From Bacillus weihaiensis (lineage in GTDB: Bacteria; Bacillota; Bacilli; Bacillales; Bacillaceae): DNA of 64,000 bases. Location of the stretch: the NCBI RefSeq assembly GCF_001889165.1, contig NZ_CP016020.1, forward strand, positions 3,384,501-3,448,500, read 5' to 3'. The first letter of the stretch is position 1. Each line of letters opens with the position of its first letter. Below the pieces are notes generated by a model. The model worked only from the letters and a program-made list of their open reading frames with translations. It was not told the origin of the DNA and did no database searches. Shown piece after piece: positions 7,973 to 17,354 of the stretch. The translations under genes were made by a program, and so were the position numbers.

Positions 7973-8001
7973 AACCCTAGGTCTAGCCTAGGGTTTTCTT
8001 T
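7973..8001 (+). terminator. Hairpin with T-run beside the IS remnant
   Basis: Perfect 9-bp stem AACCCTAGG (7973-7981) / CCTAGGGTT (7987-7995), followed by TTCTTTT on the plus strand. No plus-strand gene leads into it, so it may be part of the old element or insulate spoVR from antisense transcription. Confidence 0.6.
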
Positions 8002-8003
8002 TA

Positions 8004-8038
8004 GATAAAAAACAAAAGCCACTAATAAATTAGTGACT
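8004..8038 (-). terminator. spoVR terminator
   Basis: Stem AGCCACTAAT (8017-8026) with ATTAGTGACT (8029-8038), 9 of 10 pairs, followed on the minus strand by TTTGTTTTTT. It lies 15 bases after the spoVR stop. Confidence 0.88.
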
Positions 8039-8052
8039 TCTTAAGTAAGCTA

Positions 8053-9468
8053 CTATAAATACTTCCTCGAGATACTCTTCCCATCATATGAGAACAGCAC
8101 TGCTTTGTCTTCTAATACAGATTCCATATGAACAGGTCTTCCCCATAGTTGATAGACATATGGGAGAACCTTTTCTAAATATTTTAAATCAAGTTCGATA
8201 TCCTCAAACCAGTGTTTTAGATAGAGTTCGTTGTTTCTTAAGTAATCTCCGTCATTTACTGTGATATAAGGGAAACCTCCGTTTACTCTCATGCTTACAA
8301 GCTGATCCCGAACCGCTTCCCATTCTTTATCAACGACTTTGTAATCTCGACCTTGCTTTTGGAAGAGATACATATCCTCACGCATGACAAGGTCTTTTGT
8401 TAAGTAGTTTCGAATAAACGAGATGTCTGATTCGATTTCTCTGACTTCAAACATCTTTTCTCGTCCAGATCCTGACTTCACACCAAGTTGTTTCATTGCT
8501 TCAGTAGGGTTGTTATAGCGCTCTTCAATATCTTCAAAGATTTTCAATCCCAAATAATATGGGTTAATACTTGTTTTTGATGGCTGTACAACACCCGCGT
8601 TGAGCTTAGCAAATTCAATGGACTCGTCTGAGGTAAGATCCATTTCACGTAGGATCCTTTGGTGCCAGAAGGAAGCCCAGCCTTCGTTCATGATTTTTGT
8701 TTCAAGCTGTGGCCAGAAGTAGAGCATCTCTTCTCTCATCATTGTTAGAATATCACGCTGCCAATCTTCTAGCTCACGACTGTATTCCTCGATAAAGAGT
8801 AAGATGTCTTTTTCAGGTGCTGGTGGAAATTTACGTTTTTTCTTTTTTTGAACAGGGTGCTGATCCTTTTTTTCATCAAGATTCCAGAGATCATCATAAG
8901 GACTTACTTGTTTGTCCTCGGTTTCTTCAAATTCAAGATCCTCAACCGACCAATTTAGCTTTGGACGTACGAGTGATGGGTCGATATGCTCTTGAATAGA
9001 AAGGACTGCATCTAAGAAGGTCTCGACCTCTTGTCTGCCATATTGGATCTCGTATGTTTTTATTCTCTCAGCCGTTGCCGACATACTCTCTACCATTTCT
9101 CTCTTTGTATTTCCAAATCTAGCATTGTTTTTAAAGAAATCGCAATGGGCTAAAACATGGGCGACGATCAATTTATTTTGAATGAGTGAGTTAGTATCAA
9201 GTAAAAAGGCATAGCATGGGTCAGAATTTATAACAAGTTCATAAATTTTACTTAAACCTAAATCATATTGGAGCTTCATTTTATGAAATTGCTTTCCGAA
9301 GCTCCAATGGGAAAATCTCGTTGGCATCCCGTAAGCACCAAATGTATAAATAATGTCTGCAGGGCAAATTTCATATCTCATTGGGTAAAAATCAAGCCCA
9401 AATCCTTTTGCAATCTCTGTAATTTCACTGATTGCGTATTCTAGTGCCTTTTGTTCAGATTCTCTCAT
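8053..9468 (-). CDS. spoVR: SpoVR family sporulation protein
   Basis: SpoVR of 471 residues, full length for the family (B. subtilis about 468). In B. subtilis it is a sigma-E-dependent mother-cell protein needed for proper spore cortex; the enterobacterial homologue is YcgB. Recognisable stretches are [11 protein letters not shown]-like [48 protein letters not shown] and [12 protein letters not shown]. The start follows GGGGGGAG closely. A sigma-E-like promoter stands about 30 bases upstream. Gene order with nsrR, yhdC and yhdB matches B. subtilis. PrkA and YhbH, with which SpoVR co-occurs widely, are encoded 45 kb away in this window. Confidence 0.97.
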   Translation of the reverse strand: MRESEQKALEYAISEITEIAKGFGLDFYPMRYEICPADIIYTFGAYGMPTRFSHWSFGKQFHKMKLQYDLGLSKIYELVINSDPCYAFLLDTNSLIQNKLIVAHVLAHCDFFKNNARFGNTKREMVESMSATAERIKTYEIQYGRQEVETFLDAVLSIQEHIDPSLVRPKLNWSVEDLEFEETEDKQVSPYDDLWNLDEKKDQHPVQKKKKRKFPPAPEKDILLFIEEYSRELEDWQRDILTMMREEMLYFWPQLETKIMNEGWASFWHQRILREMDLTSDESIEFAKLNAGVVQPSKTSINPYYLGLKIFEDIEERYNNPTEAMKQLGVKSGSGREKMFEVREIESDISFIRNYLTKDLVMREDMYLFQKQGRDYKVVDKEWEAVRDQLVSMRVNGGFPYITVNDGDYLRNNELYLKHWFEDIELDLKYLEKVLPYVYQLWGRPVHMESVLEDKAVLFSYDGKSISRKYL

Positions 9469-9497
9469 GCTCTCCCCCCTAAGCTATCGTTATCCTA

Positions 9498-9526
9498 AAT
9501 GTATGTAAGTAAGAGGGAAAACATGA
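9498..9526 (-). promoter_or_regulatory. Sigma-E-type promoter of spoVR
   Basis: On the minus strand: -35 TCATGTT (9520-9526), 14-bp spacer, -10 CATACATT (9498-9505). This matches the sigma-E consensus (KMATATT, 13-15 bp, CATAnanT) and fits the known sigma-E control of spoVR. Confidence 0.72.
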
Positions 9527-9580
9527 AAAGGTTTGTATTATTCCCACGTTCTTTTCCTAATAGCACTCTAAAAATCTAGC

Positions 9581-10774
9581 TCATATTTGGAGAGAAGGCC
9601 CAAAGAATTCATAGCGTATTGCTTCTTTTTTAACTCCTAGTGAATGCAAGGAATGTATCACACTTTTCATAAAGGGAATTGGACCACAAATGTAAAAAAC
9701 ACCTTGTTTTTCAGAAAGTATTCGACTTAATTTCTCTACATCTAAGGGTCCTTCATGACTCGTGTCATCTTTCGTTATGGGTGGAAGTACATCATAAAAA
9801 ACAACTTGTTTCCCATGTTCTATCTGGTGAAGAAGAGAAGTTACTTCCTGTTTAAATGCGTGAGACTCTTGATTACGTGAGGCATGAATAAAGGTAACAT
9901 GGCGGTCTGATTGATGAGTGGACAAATCGTTCAACATGCTCATCATCGGTGTGATTCCAACTCCTCCACTTATCAGATACACAGGTGTTGTGCTTTGATC
10001 TAAGACAAAGTCTCCAGCAGGTGCTGTTATTTCAATTAAATCCCCTTCTTGTAACACATCATGCAAATAATGAGATACTTTCCCTTTTCTATCTTCATCC
10101 CCTTCACGTTTTACTGAAATTCTTAAGTACTTTTCGTTATAAGCGTCAGATAAACTATATTGCCGGTTGAATAAATAGGGCTCCCCACTAAGGGGTAATC
10201 GAAGTGTCACGTATTGTCCTGGTAAAAAAGATGGTATTTGCAAACCATCCTCCGCTTCTAAATAAAAAGAGGTAATAACCGAACTCTCTTCTTTCTTCCT
10301 CGTAATACGAAATGTTTTAAAGCCTTCCCAAGCTTTTTCTCTTGCTTCTTTATACAAGTCTTCTTCAACTTGAATAAACACCTGAGCAATTTCTGTGTAC
10401 GCTTCTTTCCATGCATCTACTATCTCAGTTGTTGCTTCTTCACCTAATACATCTTTAATGGCTCTTACTAGGTATTCCCCTACAATAGGATAATGCTCTT
10501 TCTTCACATGTAAGCTCCGATGTTTATGAGCGATCTGTCTTACTACAGGCACTAACACGTCTAACTGGTCAATAGCAGTTGCGGCAGCATAAATGGTATT
10601 GGCAAGTGCTGCTTGTTGTCTTCCCTTCTCCTGATTTGCATGATTGAAAAGATGTAATAACTCAGGATGATCATTAAACATTGTTTTATAAAAATAGCTG
10701 GTGATTTCCCTACCGCGCTCCGCGAGAATGGGTGCTGTTGCTTTTACTATCTTGCTAGTTTTTTCAGATACCAA
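9581..10774 (-). CDS. hmp: Flavohaemoglobin (NO dioxygenase) Hmp
   Basis: Three-domain NO dioxygenase of 397 residues that turns NO and O2 into nitrate using NAD(P)H. The globin domain is at about 1-135 (RSLHVKKEHYPIVGEYL region with the proximal His before it), the FAD domain at about 150-260 (FNRQYSLSD), and the NAD domain at about 265-395 (YLISGGVGITPMM, FYICGP). The TTG at 10774 is chosen as start: AGGAG lies 9 bases before it, whereas the ATG at 10783 touches AGGAG. The resulting N-terminus aligns with the B. subtilis protein. It is divergent from nsrR with an NsrR operator next to its promoter. Confidence 0.96.
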   Translation of the reverse strand: MVSEKTSKIVKATAPILAERGREITSYFYKTMFNDHPELLHLFNHANQEKGRQQAALANTIYAAATAIDQLDVLVPVVRQIAHKHRSLHVKKEHYPIVGEYLVRAIKDVLGEEATTEIVDAWKEAYTEIAQVFIQVEEDLYKEAREKAWEGFKTFRITRKKEESSVITSFYLEAEDGLQIPSFLPGQYVTLRLPLSGEPYLFNRQYSLSDAYNEKYLRISVKREGDEDRKGKVSHYLHDVLQEGDLIEITAPAGDFVLDQSTTPVYLISGGVGITPMMSMLNDLSTHQSDRHVTFIHASRNQESHAFKQEVTSLLHQIEHGKQVVFYDVLPPITKDDTSHEGPLDVEKLSRILSEKQGVFYICGPIPFMKSVIHSLHSLGVKKEAIRYEFFGPSLQI

Positions 10775-10789
10775 TTTCACCATCTCCTA

Positions 10790-10812
10790 AAGATGTATTT
10801 TGAATACATCTT
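10790..10812. promoter_or_regulatory. NsrR operator in the hmp-nsrR intergenic region
   Basis: A 23-bp inverted repeat: left arm AAGATGTATTT (10790-10800), central T, right arm GAATACATCTT (10802-10812), matching at 10 of 11 positions. It fits the known NsrR site (AAGATGYATTT-n-AAATRCATCTT). It covers the predicted hmp transcription start, so binding of the [4Fe-4S] repressor would block hmp until NO destroys the cluster. Confidence 0.9.
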
Positions 10813-10813
10813 T

Positions 10814-10843
10814 ATTGTAAAACCGACTCTATAATAAAAGCAA
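10814..10843 (-). promoter_or_regulatory. hmp: Predicted sigma-A promoter of hmp
   Basis: On the minus strand: -35 TTGCTT (10838-10843), 18-bp spacer, -10 TACAAT (10814-10819). The start of transcription would fall within the NsrR operator. Confidence 0.6.
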
Positions 10844-10956
10844 TATTCTAAATACTCCTTTATAAAACTGTCACATTTTATCTCAAACAGTAAGCAATGA
10901 GACCGATATATGATATGATGATGAAAAAGAGCAATATAAATGTGAGGTTAGTTCTT

Positions 10957-11406
10957 ATGCGGTTAACTCAATACACCGATTATTCACTAAGAGTCTTACT
11001 CTATTTGGCTACAAAGCCATCTGATCAATTATCTACTATTAAAGAAATTGCGGAAGTTTATCATATATCTAAAAATCACCTTATGAAGGTTACATATGAA
11101 TTAGGCAAAATGAATATGATTGAAACCATACGAGGTCGTAATGGTGGAATTCGACTTGCTCTTTCACCAGCAGATATTAATATTGGTGCTATTGTAAGAA
11201 AAACGGAAGAGGATTTCCATTTAGTGGAATGCTTTGATCAGGAACAAAATGCTTGTATCATCTCTCCTGCCTGCGGTTTAAAGCATGTACTAAATAAAGC
11301 GTTAGTAGCCTATTTTGCTGTTTTAGATGAATATACGCTAGAGGATTTAGTTAAAAATAAAGATACACTATTATCTTATTTTCAATTAAATGAAACACTT
11401 TCATAA
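10957..11406 (+). CDS. nsrR: NO-sensing Rrf2-family repressor NsrR
   Basis: Rrf2-family winged-helix repressor of 149 residues (B. subtilis NsrR 146). The DNA-binding region is MRLTQYTDYSLRVLLYL...TIKEIAEVYHISKNHLMKV with the RGRNGGIRLA wing. The three Cys that bind the NO-labile [4Fe-4S] cluster are in VECFDQEQNACIISPACGL. The start at 10957 has GAGG 9 bases upstream and gives the family N-terminus; an upstream in-frame ATG at 10897 adds 20 unrelated residues. It is divergently arranged with hmp around an NsrR operator, so it probably represses hmp. Confidence 0.96.
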   Translation: MRLTQYTDYSLRVLLYLATKPSDQLSTIKEIAEVYHISKNHLMKVTYELGKMNMIETIRGRNGGIRLALSPADINIGAIVRKTEEDFHLVECFDQEQNACIISPACGLKHVLNKALVAYFAVLDEYTLEDLVKNKDTLLSYFQLNETLS

Positions 11407-11450
11407 AGAAACACAGACCTACAAAATTTAGATACCATCTACATTTTAGC
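11403..11450 (+). repeat. Dispersed repeat, copy 1 (partner at about 63803)
   Basis: AAAGAAACACAGACC, then TACA and TTTAGATACC...TACATTT, recurs in the same orientation near 63803-63850 with a 4-base insertion and a few substitutions. It lies immediately after nsrR. The function is unknown; probably a vestige of a repeat family. Confidence 0.5.
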
Positions 11451-11510
11451 AATAGTCGTAAACTTATGGCTATTTATCAATTTTATGAAGTTCATGCAAA
11501 TGAAAATGAA

Positions 11511-11547
11511 AAAAAGAAAACCGACTCCATTTCACGGTTTTCTTTTT
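11511..11547. terminator. Bidirectional terminator between nsrR and yhdC
   Basis: 13-bp stem AAAAAGAAAACCG (11511-11523) / CGGTTTTCTTTTT (11535-11547), with A- and T-runs at both ends. It lies between the convergent nsrR and yhdC genes. Confidence 0.88.
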
Positions 11548-11559
11548 AATATATACCCA

Positions 11560-11910
11560 TTAAAAATCCTGTTGCTCTAATTCTTCCATCTTAACTGTGA
11601 TTAGCTTGCCATTGATAGGGTTAAAAACTACATCTACATTTACAATCATTATTTTTTCCTGTTCTTTCACTTTAAGATGAAAAACATCCTTTGATTCCGC
11701 TTCATTTACCTCTTCACGCTTTACATATTTATAATCGGTAACCTCTGCATTTGGATATTTTTCTTGAACGGATGAAATGGCTATTTTACTCCATTTCTCA
11801 TAGTCCAATTCTTGATCATTGTGCTCCCCATAAGCTTTCATTCCTGCTGTTAACATAAGTAAAAAAGCTACAACTGTAAAAAGAATTTTCGTTTGTGGGA
11901 TCAAGTTCAT
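11560..11910 (-). CDS. yhdC: Exported DUF3889 protein (YhdC-like)
   Basis: Secreted protein of 116 residues: signal peptide (hydrophobic core LFTVVAFLLMLTAG ending near AYG) then a DUF3889 domain with YEKWSKIAISSVQEKYPNAEVTDYKYV and a C-terminal beta part (VDVVFNPINGKLITV). The biochemical function is unknown. Its position next to nsrR and near yhdB/azr is as for B. subtilis yhdC. The start is set at 11910, 4 bases after AGGA; the ATG at 11922 has no ribosome site, and a TTG two codons further in is a possible alternative. Confidence 0.82.
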   Translation of the reverse strand: MNLIPQTKILFTVVAFLLMLTAGMKAYGEHNDQELDYEKWSKIAISSVQEKYPNAEVTDYKYVKREEVNEAESKDVFHLKVKEQEKIMIVNVDVVFNPINGKLITVKMEELEQQDF

Positions 11911-12045
11911 CTCTTCCTTCATTTAATTGTGTACGTAACATTAATTTGTCCCTCTATAGGAAATGTATTCTATATTCACATGAAAAATTCGTACGTTCGC
12001 TATTCTCTTCTTTATACTTAATAAGCTACACTACAGCAGCACTCT

Positions 12046-13044
12046 TTATTCATTAGTGATTTCTCGGTCTTCATTTAAATAGCTGTCTGCAAACTCAGCT
12101 AAGAGTAGACCTACTTCTTTATTTCTCTCCCATTCTTCCCTAAGAACGGACAATGGAGGATTTGTTTCCTCTACCAAATAGCTCAACTCAAGTGTAAGTG
12201 CCGGCTTTTTAAAGGTCTCTATAAACCAGTCTGTATAACCACCACCAAATGCCGTGGTAGGAGGATAGGCGATTTCATATCCAGTTACAGTAGAGATGGT
12301 ATCAACAAGCAACAAATCCCGTTCAAGATTATTCAACTCATTAAAATAATACCAATAGATTTCACGGCCAGATGTGTGATAGGCCAGTGAAGCCATTGGG
12401 TTTATTTCGTTTGTGAACGTGGCCAAAGCTCTTGCTTCCTTTGCTTCCAGTGGATTCTTTCCCTTATAGTGAGAATAACATGCATTACGTGGACTCCCCT
12501 GAATGGTTTCCCACCCTGCCGGATATTGACGATTAAGATCCACACCAAGTCCATTGGCCTTCCATCTCTTATAGTTATCATCGCCATTGTTCATATCAAA
12601 AAGAATCTCCTGTAGGACATACGGTAATTCGTTCACACCTTTTTGCTGAATGGTTACACCATCCGGATTAACCATTGGAACAAACCAAATGGAAACACGA
12701 TCTACTATATTCAAGCTATGTCCCCCTAATGAATGCTTGCTTTGATAGGCATCTACATACGTATGAATCATGTTCATTATGATATGAGTCGATAACCATT
12801 CGCGCCCATGATGACTTCCCGTAATTAACACATTCTTTTTTCCATGTCCAAGTTTGACCGCATAGAGGTTACGATCAAATTCAGATTTACCGATAATTTT
12901 TACCTCTATTTCATCTTTTGAGGCCAATTGACGCAACTCTTTTGTTAAGGATTCATAAGTATAAATAGGTGTTTGTATGGCCCTACATGGTGTCGTAAAC
13001 ATAAGAATTGTGAGAAAAATCGAAAAAATATTTGTTAATTTCAT
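12046..13044 (-). CDS. Secreted M14-family zinc carboxypeptidase
   Basis: Exported metallopeptidase of 332 residues with a signal peptide (MKLTNIFSIFLTILMFTTPCRA). The zinc site of M14 peptidases is visible: ITGSHHGREW (His79, Glu82) and the later His in LAYHTSGREIYWYY. The catalytic Glu is in ALTLELSY near residue 290, and substrate-binding Arg/Asn are in VDLNRQYP. Family members remove C-terminal residues from peptides or cleave gamma-D-Glu-diaminopimelate in cell-wall peptides; which of these applies cannot be told. There is no counterpart between yhdB and yhdC in B. subtilis, so it is probably an insertion into the conserved order. Confidence 0.92.
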   Translation of the reverse strand: MKLTNIFSIFLTILMFTTPCRAIQTPIYTYESLTKELRQLASKDEIEVKIIGKSEFDRNLYAVKLGHGKKNVLITGSHHGREWLSTHIIMNMIHTYVDAYQSKHSLGGHSLNIVDRVSIWFVPMVNPDGVTIQQKGVNELPYVLQEILFDMNNGDDNYKRWKANGLGVDLNRQYPAGWETIQGSPRNACYSHYKGKNPLEAKEARALATFTNEINPMASLAYHTSGREIYWYYFNELNNLERDLLLVDTISTVTGYEIAYPPTTAFGGGYTDWFIETFKKPALTLELSYLVEETNPPLSVLREEWERNKEVGLLLAEFADSYLNEDREITNE

Positions 13045-13203
13045 GGTAAAAATCCCTTTTTAATAATTAGGATTCCTACGATTTACTTTTTTATAAATGT
13101 AATCAATTCCAACCTTGATTTATTAACATCGCCAAGTTTTACACAGTAAAAAAAAGAACATTTCACACACAATAATCATATCTCCTTAAAAGGAGGGATT
13201 TTA

Positions 13204-13449
13204 ATGAACAGTGTTGATTATGATAAAGCATTGTACTACACGCATCGTTCACAGTGGGATAACCTACTCATATTAATGGTTCGCACAAAGGACGATTTTC
13301 TTTCAAAAAAAATCGAACACTTTTTACACGCATATAACTTTGAGCAAGATTATAAAGAAGTTGAACAACAATTATACTCGTTGTTACGCTATATAGATCA
13401 TGCCGTTGACATTGATGAACCAGAATTAGAGCATGTCCATCATATATAA
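13204..13449 (+). CDS. yhdB: YhdB-like small protein
   Basis: 81-residue cytosolic protein rich in aromatic and acidic residues (DYDKALYYTHRSQWDNLLIL..., IEHFLHAYNFEQDY). The strong AAAAGGAGGGATTTTA site precedes ATG 13204. It occupies the position of B. subtilis yhdB between azr and yhdC, and the sequence character agrees with that family. The function is unknown. Confidence 0.8.
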   Translation: MNSVDYDKALYYTHRSQWDNLLILMVRTKDDFLSKKIEHFLHAYNFEQDYKEVEQQLYSLLRYIDHAVDIDEPELEHVHHI

Positions 13450-13492
13450 AACGTTTCGGGAGCCTGAAACGTTCAACCAGCAATAAAACACG

Positions 13493-13522
13493 AAAAAGGG
13501 TGACAGTAGCGTCACCCTTTTT
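13493..13522. terminator. Bidirectional terminator between yhdB and azr
   Basis: Perfect 12-bp stem AAAAAGGGTGAC (13493-13504) / GTCACCCTTTTT (13511-13522). A second GC-poor palindrome, AACGTTTC...GAAACGTT (13450-13473), stands just before it. Confidence 0.9.
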
Positions 13523-14086
<564 letters not shown>

Positions 14087-14139
14087 TCATACCTTGTTCA
14101 TACTGCTTCATGTAACATTTCCCTTTAAAAAGTATCCTT

Positions 14140-14787
14140 TTAGTCCTTCACAACCCCATGTTTCACAGCATATAGTGCAGCCTGGGTTCGATCAGAAAGT
14201 TCAAGCTTTGACAGGATATTGGATACATGTGTTTTCACTGTTTTTTCTGTGATAAATAAAGCGGACGCAATCTCTTTATTGCTCTTCCCTGTTGCAAGCT
14301 CATTCAAAACATCCTTTTCCCGATTCGTTAGATCATCGTGCTTGGCGTGCTGCGCCTGCTTCTCTATTGATACATGTGCCATAACATGTGAAGTCACTTT
14401 AGGATGAAGTTTACTTTCTCCCTTCATCACATCTTGTATAGTTGTCACTAATTCATCTGGCTCAATATCCTTCAACTGGTAGCCAGATGCTCCTGCTCGA
14501 ATTGCAGGAATGACATGATCTTGATCGGCGTAGCTGGTTAAGATGATAATTTTCACCTCTGTATCACTCGCTCTTATCTCTCTCGTTGCCATCACTCCAT
14601 CCATTTCAGGCATTGAAAGATCCATCAGAACCACATCAGGTTTGAGCTGCAAGACAAGTTCAACAGCCTCGCGACCATTTGTTGCCTCGCCAATAATTTC
14701 GATGTTTTTTTGTGTTTTTAAGAAGAACTTGAGTCCCCGCCGAACAATATGATGATCATCCGCTATTACTACTTTTATGGTTGTCAT
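14140..14787 (-). CDS. yhcZ: NarL/LuxR-family response regulator YhcZ
   Basis: Response regulator of 215 residues: receiver domain (about 1-120) with VVIADDHH, the phospho-Asp in VVLMDLSMPEMDG, Thr in IILTSYAD and Lys in YQLKDIEP; then a LuxR-type helix-turn-helix (about 145-210) with LTNREKDVLNELATGKSNKEIA and TEKTVKTHVSNIL. The ATG at 14787 starts 4 bases after the yhcY stop, preceded by AGAGGT. The target genes are unknown; the neighbouring azr is a candidate. Confidence 0.95.
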   Translation of the reverse strand: MTTIKVVIADDHHIVRRGLKFFLKTQKNIEIIGEATNGREAVELVLQLKPDVVLMDLSMPEMDGVMATREIRASDTEVKIIILTSYADQDHVIPAIRAGASGYQLKDIEPDELVTTIQDVMKGESKLHPKVTSHVMAHVSIEKQAQHAKHDDLTNREKDVLNELATGKSNKEIASALFITEKTVKTHVSNILSKLELSDRTQAALYAVKHGVVKD

Positions 14788-14791
14788 TTTT

Positions 14792-15919
14792 TTAAACACC
14801 TCTTTGTAAAGGAATTGTAATTGTGATGACCGTTCCCTTTCCAAGTGAACTTTCTAAAGAAAAGATTCCATTAAGCCTTGTTACACGTTCCTTCATACCT
14901 TTTAACCCAAAGGTCGGAAATTGAGCGTGCTCATTATAATTAAACCCAGTCCCATGGTCTCCAACAACCAATTCAACGAATGTACTTTGGCGAGTCAGTG
15001 TAAGAGATACCTCCTTGGTCTCAGCATGTTTTTTGCAATTGTTTAACGCTTCTTGACCAATCCTCCATAGCTCTTCTTCAATATGACATGGTAAGGTGCT
15101 GACTCCTGCTATAGAAGATTTTACAGTCAATCCTAAAATAGTTGCATATTGTAATAAAGCTGCCCCCACTCCGTTTTCTAATCCAGGAGGTCTTAGTTGC
15201 CAGATGAGCCCTTTCATCTCGTTGAGTGCTTCCTGAGATAGTTCCTGCATATATGTGAGCATTTCTTTCACATCAGGCTCCTGAGTCATTTCCTTTGTTC
15301 CTCTTGCCGTTAGCATGATAGAGAATAGGAGTTGGTTAACGGAATCATGGAGATCTTGCGCTAATCGATTTCGCTCCTCAATAAGTGCATGCTTTCGTTC
15401 TTTCTCAACAAGTTGAATTCGTTTCATTGCAGTTCCAATTTGATAAGCTACAGATTCAAGTAAGGCAAGCTCTTCTTCTGAAAAATGCTGTTTGTTCGGT
15501 GATGCTACATTTAATAATCCGAATTTTTCAGTACCTGCTCGTAATGGGACGGTTGCATGATGAGTAATTCCATTTGTATCTCCCCACTCCTGGTCAATTG
15601 CTTCCTCAATTCGTTTACAATTTATAATATTAACGGCCGTTTTAAGGCGCCCATCATGATAGCGATTAATACACCAACATCCACCCTCACACATTGGTTT
15701 TTTCTGGTTCCACTCTAAACCAGGTGGTAACCTATGGTCAGCTGCTAATTCATATTCACCATTCTCTTGAATCGTAAAAATCCATCCAGAATGAAGTCCC
15801 GTCACATGTAAAAGCTCTTTTAATACATCTTTTAGCATTTCCTTTATATCTGTTGCTTCGTTAAGCTTTTCCGCGATAACTTTTAATGTCTTTAACTTCT
15901 GAAATCTAGAATCCATCAT
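14792..15919 (-). CDS. yhcY: Cytosolic GAF-domain sensor histidine kinase YhcY
   Basis: NarX/DegS-type kinase of 375 residues without membrane segments. A GAF domain (about 20-185) contains CEGGCWCINRYHDGRL, a Cys cluster typical of these GAF domains and possibly a redox or metal site. HisKA_3 follows with RNRLAQDLHDSVNQLL (phospho-His), then HATPase_c with GHGTGFNY-like GDHGTGF and FGLKGMKERV. The start is set at 15919 because GGTGAG precedes it and a TATAAT-like box abuts the more upstream ATG (15952), which would then be at the transcript start. It forms an operon with yhcZ. Confidence 0.92.
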   Translation of the reverse strand: MMDSRFQKLKTLKVIAEKLNEATDIKEMLKDVLKELLHVTGLHSGWIFTIQENGEYELAADHRLPPGLEWNQKKPMCEGGCWCINRYHDGRLKTAVNIINCKRIEEAIDQEWGDTNGITHHATVPLRAGTEKFGLLNVASPNKQHFSEEELALLESVAYQIGTAMKRIQLVEKERKHALIEERNRLAQDLHDSVNQLLFSIMLTARGTKEMTQEPDVKEMLTYMQELSQEALNEMKGLIWQLRPPGLENGVGAALLQYATILGLTVKSSIAGVSTLPCHIEEELWRIGQEALNNCKKHAETKEVSLTLTRQSTFVELVVGDHGTGFNYNEHAQFPTFGLKGMKERVTRLNGIFSLESSLGKGTVITITIPLQRGV

Positions 15920-16047
15920 CTTCTCACCACCAGCTCTATCCTTCTTACCCATATTATAACAAGAGATCTAGAAAAAGAGCCTTCGTATTCCGTATGAATT
16001 TTTCTACGACCTTTGATGGAGAAAGTAGAACAAAAACCATTTTATGG

Positions 16048-16076
16048 TTGACACTACTGTTTATACTGTATATATT
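16048..16076 (+). promoter_or_regulatory. Sigma-A promoter of the GntR-ABC operon
   Basis: Consensus -35 TTGACA (16048-16053), 17-bp spacer and -10 TATATT (16071-16076), upstream of the TTG start at 16111. Confidence 0.82.
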
Positions 16077-16095
16077 ATATATAAACAGTATAAAC
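16059..16095. promoter_or_regulatory. Palindromic operator for the YtrA-type GntR regulator
   Basis: Perfect 11-bp arms GTTTATACTGT (16059-16069) and ACAGTATAAAC (16085-16095) with a 15-bp AT-rich centre that covers the -10 box. The position implies repression of the operon, most likely by its own first gene product. Confidence 0.75.
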
Positions 16096-16110
16096 AAAGA
16101 AGGTGACTGC

Positions 16111-16491
16111 TTGAACATTATCATTTCAAATACGACAGACCAGCCTATTTATAGGCAGATTAAAAACCAAATCAAAGATCAAATCCTTCATGGCCAACTA
16201 AAAGAAAAAGAAAATTTGCCGTCCATTCGGAAGCTTGCAAAAGATTTACAAATTAGTGTGATTACTACAAAAAAAGCCTATGAGGAGCTTGAACGAGAAG
16301 GGTTTATCGAAACCTTTCCTGGAAAAGGATCATTTGTTGCTGCACAGAACAAAGAGCTTCTTAAAGAAAAGCAGCTTAAAATGATTGAAGATCAATTAGT
16401 GAAAGTGATTGACGATAGTAAAGCGTTCGATATCAACCTAGATGAGCTAAAAAATATGTTAACTCTACTTTATGAGGAGGGAAATTTATGA
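16111..16491 (+). CDS. YtrA-subfamily GntR transcriptional regulator
   Basis: Small GntR regulator of 126 residues. The winged helix (about 10-75) has PIYRQIKNQIKDQILHGQL, LPSIRKLAKDLQISVITTKKAYEELEREGFI and the wing PGKGSFVA. A short C-terminal dimerisation helix follows, as in the YtrA subfamily, which lacks a large ligand domain. The TTG at 16111 is the start because AAGGTG stands just upstream; an in-frame ATG at 15994 would precede the promoter. Such regulators sit at the head of ABC transporter operons induced by cell-wall antibiotics. The stop overlaps the next ATG by 4 bases. Confidence 0.92.
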   Translation: MNIIISNTTDQPIYRQIKNQIKDQILHGQLKEKENLPSIRKLAKDLQISVITTKKAYEELEREGFIETFPGKGSFVAAQNKELLKEKQLKMIEDQLVKVIDDSKAFDINLDELKNMLTLLYEEGNL

Positions 16492-17354
16492 ATACCATTG
16501 TTGAGGTGAAAGGTTTATGTAAAACTAGACCACAATTCACATTAAATAAAATCGATTTATCCATTAAGAAAGGATTTATTACAGGATTAATTGGCCCTAA
16601 TGGGGCAGGAAAAACAACACTAATTCGTTGCATTATGGATTTAATTAGATTTGATGAAGGTGAAATTAAGCTTTTTGGGAAAACACATGAAGAAGCGACA
16701 GAGGAGATTAAACAAAACATTGGGTTTGTGTATGATGAGAACTATTTTTATGAAGATTTATCTATTCATCAAAACAAAAATGTGGTGAAAATGTTCTACA
16801 AAAATTGGAACGATGACATCTTTCATCATTATCTTGCTACATTTCAGTTACCTACAAACAAAAAGATAAAAGATCTTTCTAAGGGAATGAAGATGAAATT
16901 CTCCTTGGCAATCGCTCTTTCGCATCAGCCTACTCTTCTTATAATGGATGAACCAACATCTGGGCTGGATCCTATTTTTCGTCGAGAGCTTTTAGATATC
17001 CTTTTAGACATTGTCCAGGATGAGGAAAAAGCCATCTTCTTTTCTACACATATGACAAAGGATTTAGAGCAGATCGCTGATTATATTGCCTTTCTTAAAG
17101 ATGGTGAGATTGTGTTCAGTGAAGAGAAGGATGAAATACTTCATAAGTACGTCCTTATAAAAGGATCAAAGCAAGTACTTGATCAAATGGATAGGCAGAC
17201 TATCATCGGCTTAAAAGAATCTTCATTGGGCTTTGAAGGGATTGCTTTACGTTCTAGCATGACAAATGCTGAAGGAATCATTATCGAGAAGCCAAGCTTA
17301 GAAGACATTATGTTTTATACTGTTAGGGGGAAATCACATGCAAGCTCTTGTTAA
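16488..17354 (+). CDS. ABC transporter ATP-binding protein
   Basis: ATPase of 288 residues: Walker A GPNGAGKTT, a signature degenerated to LSKGMKMKFS, Walker B LLIMDEPTSGLD, and the H-loop in STHMT. The divergent C-terminal tail (about 215-288) is typical of YtrB/BcrA-like exporters. It pairs with the permease gene that overlaps its end by 17 bases. Together with the YtrA-type regulator it probably forms an antibiotic-responsive or lipid-related exporter; the substrate is unknown. Confidence 0.93.
   Translation: MNTIVEVKGLCKTRPQFTLNKIDLSIKKGFITGLIGPNGAGKTTLIRCIMDLIRFDEGEIKLFGKTHEEATEEIKQNIGFVYDENYFYEDLSIHQNKNVVKMFYKNWNDDIFHHYLATFQLPTNKKIKDLSKGMKMKFSLAIALSHQPTLLIMDEPTSGLDPIFRRELLDILLDIVQDEEKAIFFSTHMTKDLEQIADYIAFLKDGEIVFSEEKDEILHKYVLIKGSKQVLDQMDRQTIIGLKESSLGFEGIALRSSMTNAEGIIIEKPSLEDIMFYTVRGKSHASSC

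Noticed and set aside
7973-8001. Possible gene end on the plus strand before the hairpin
   Set aside because: No coding frame leads into the hairpin; it is reported only as a terminator-like structure.
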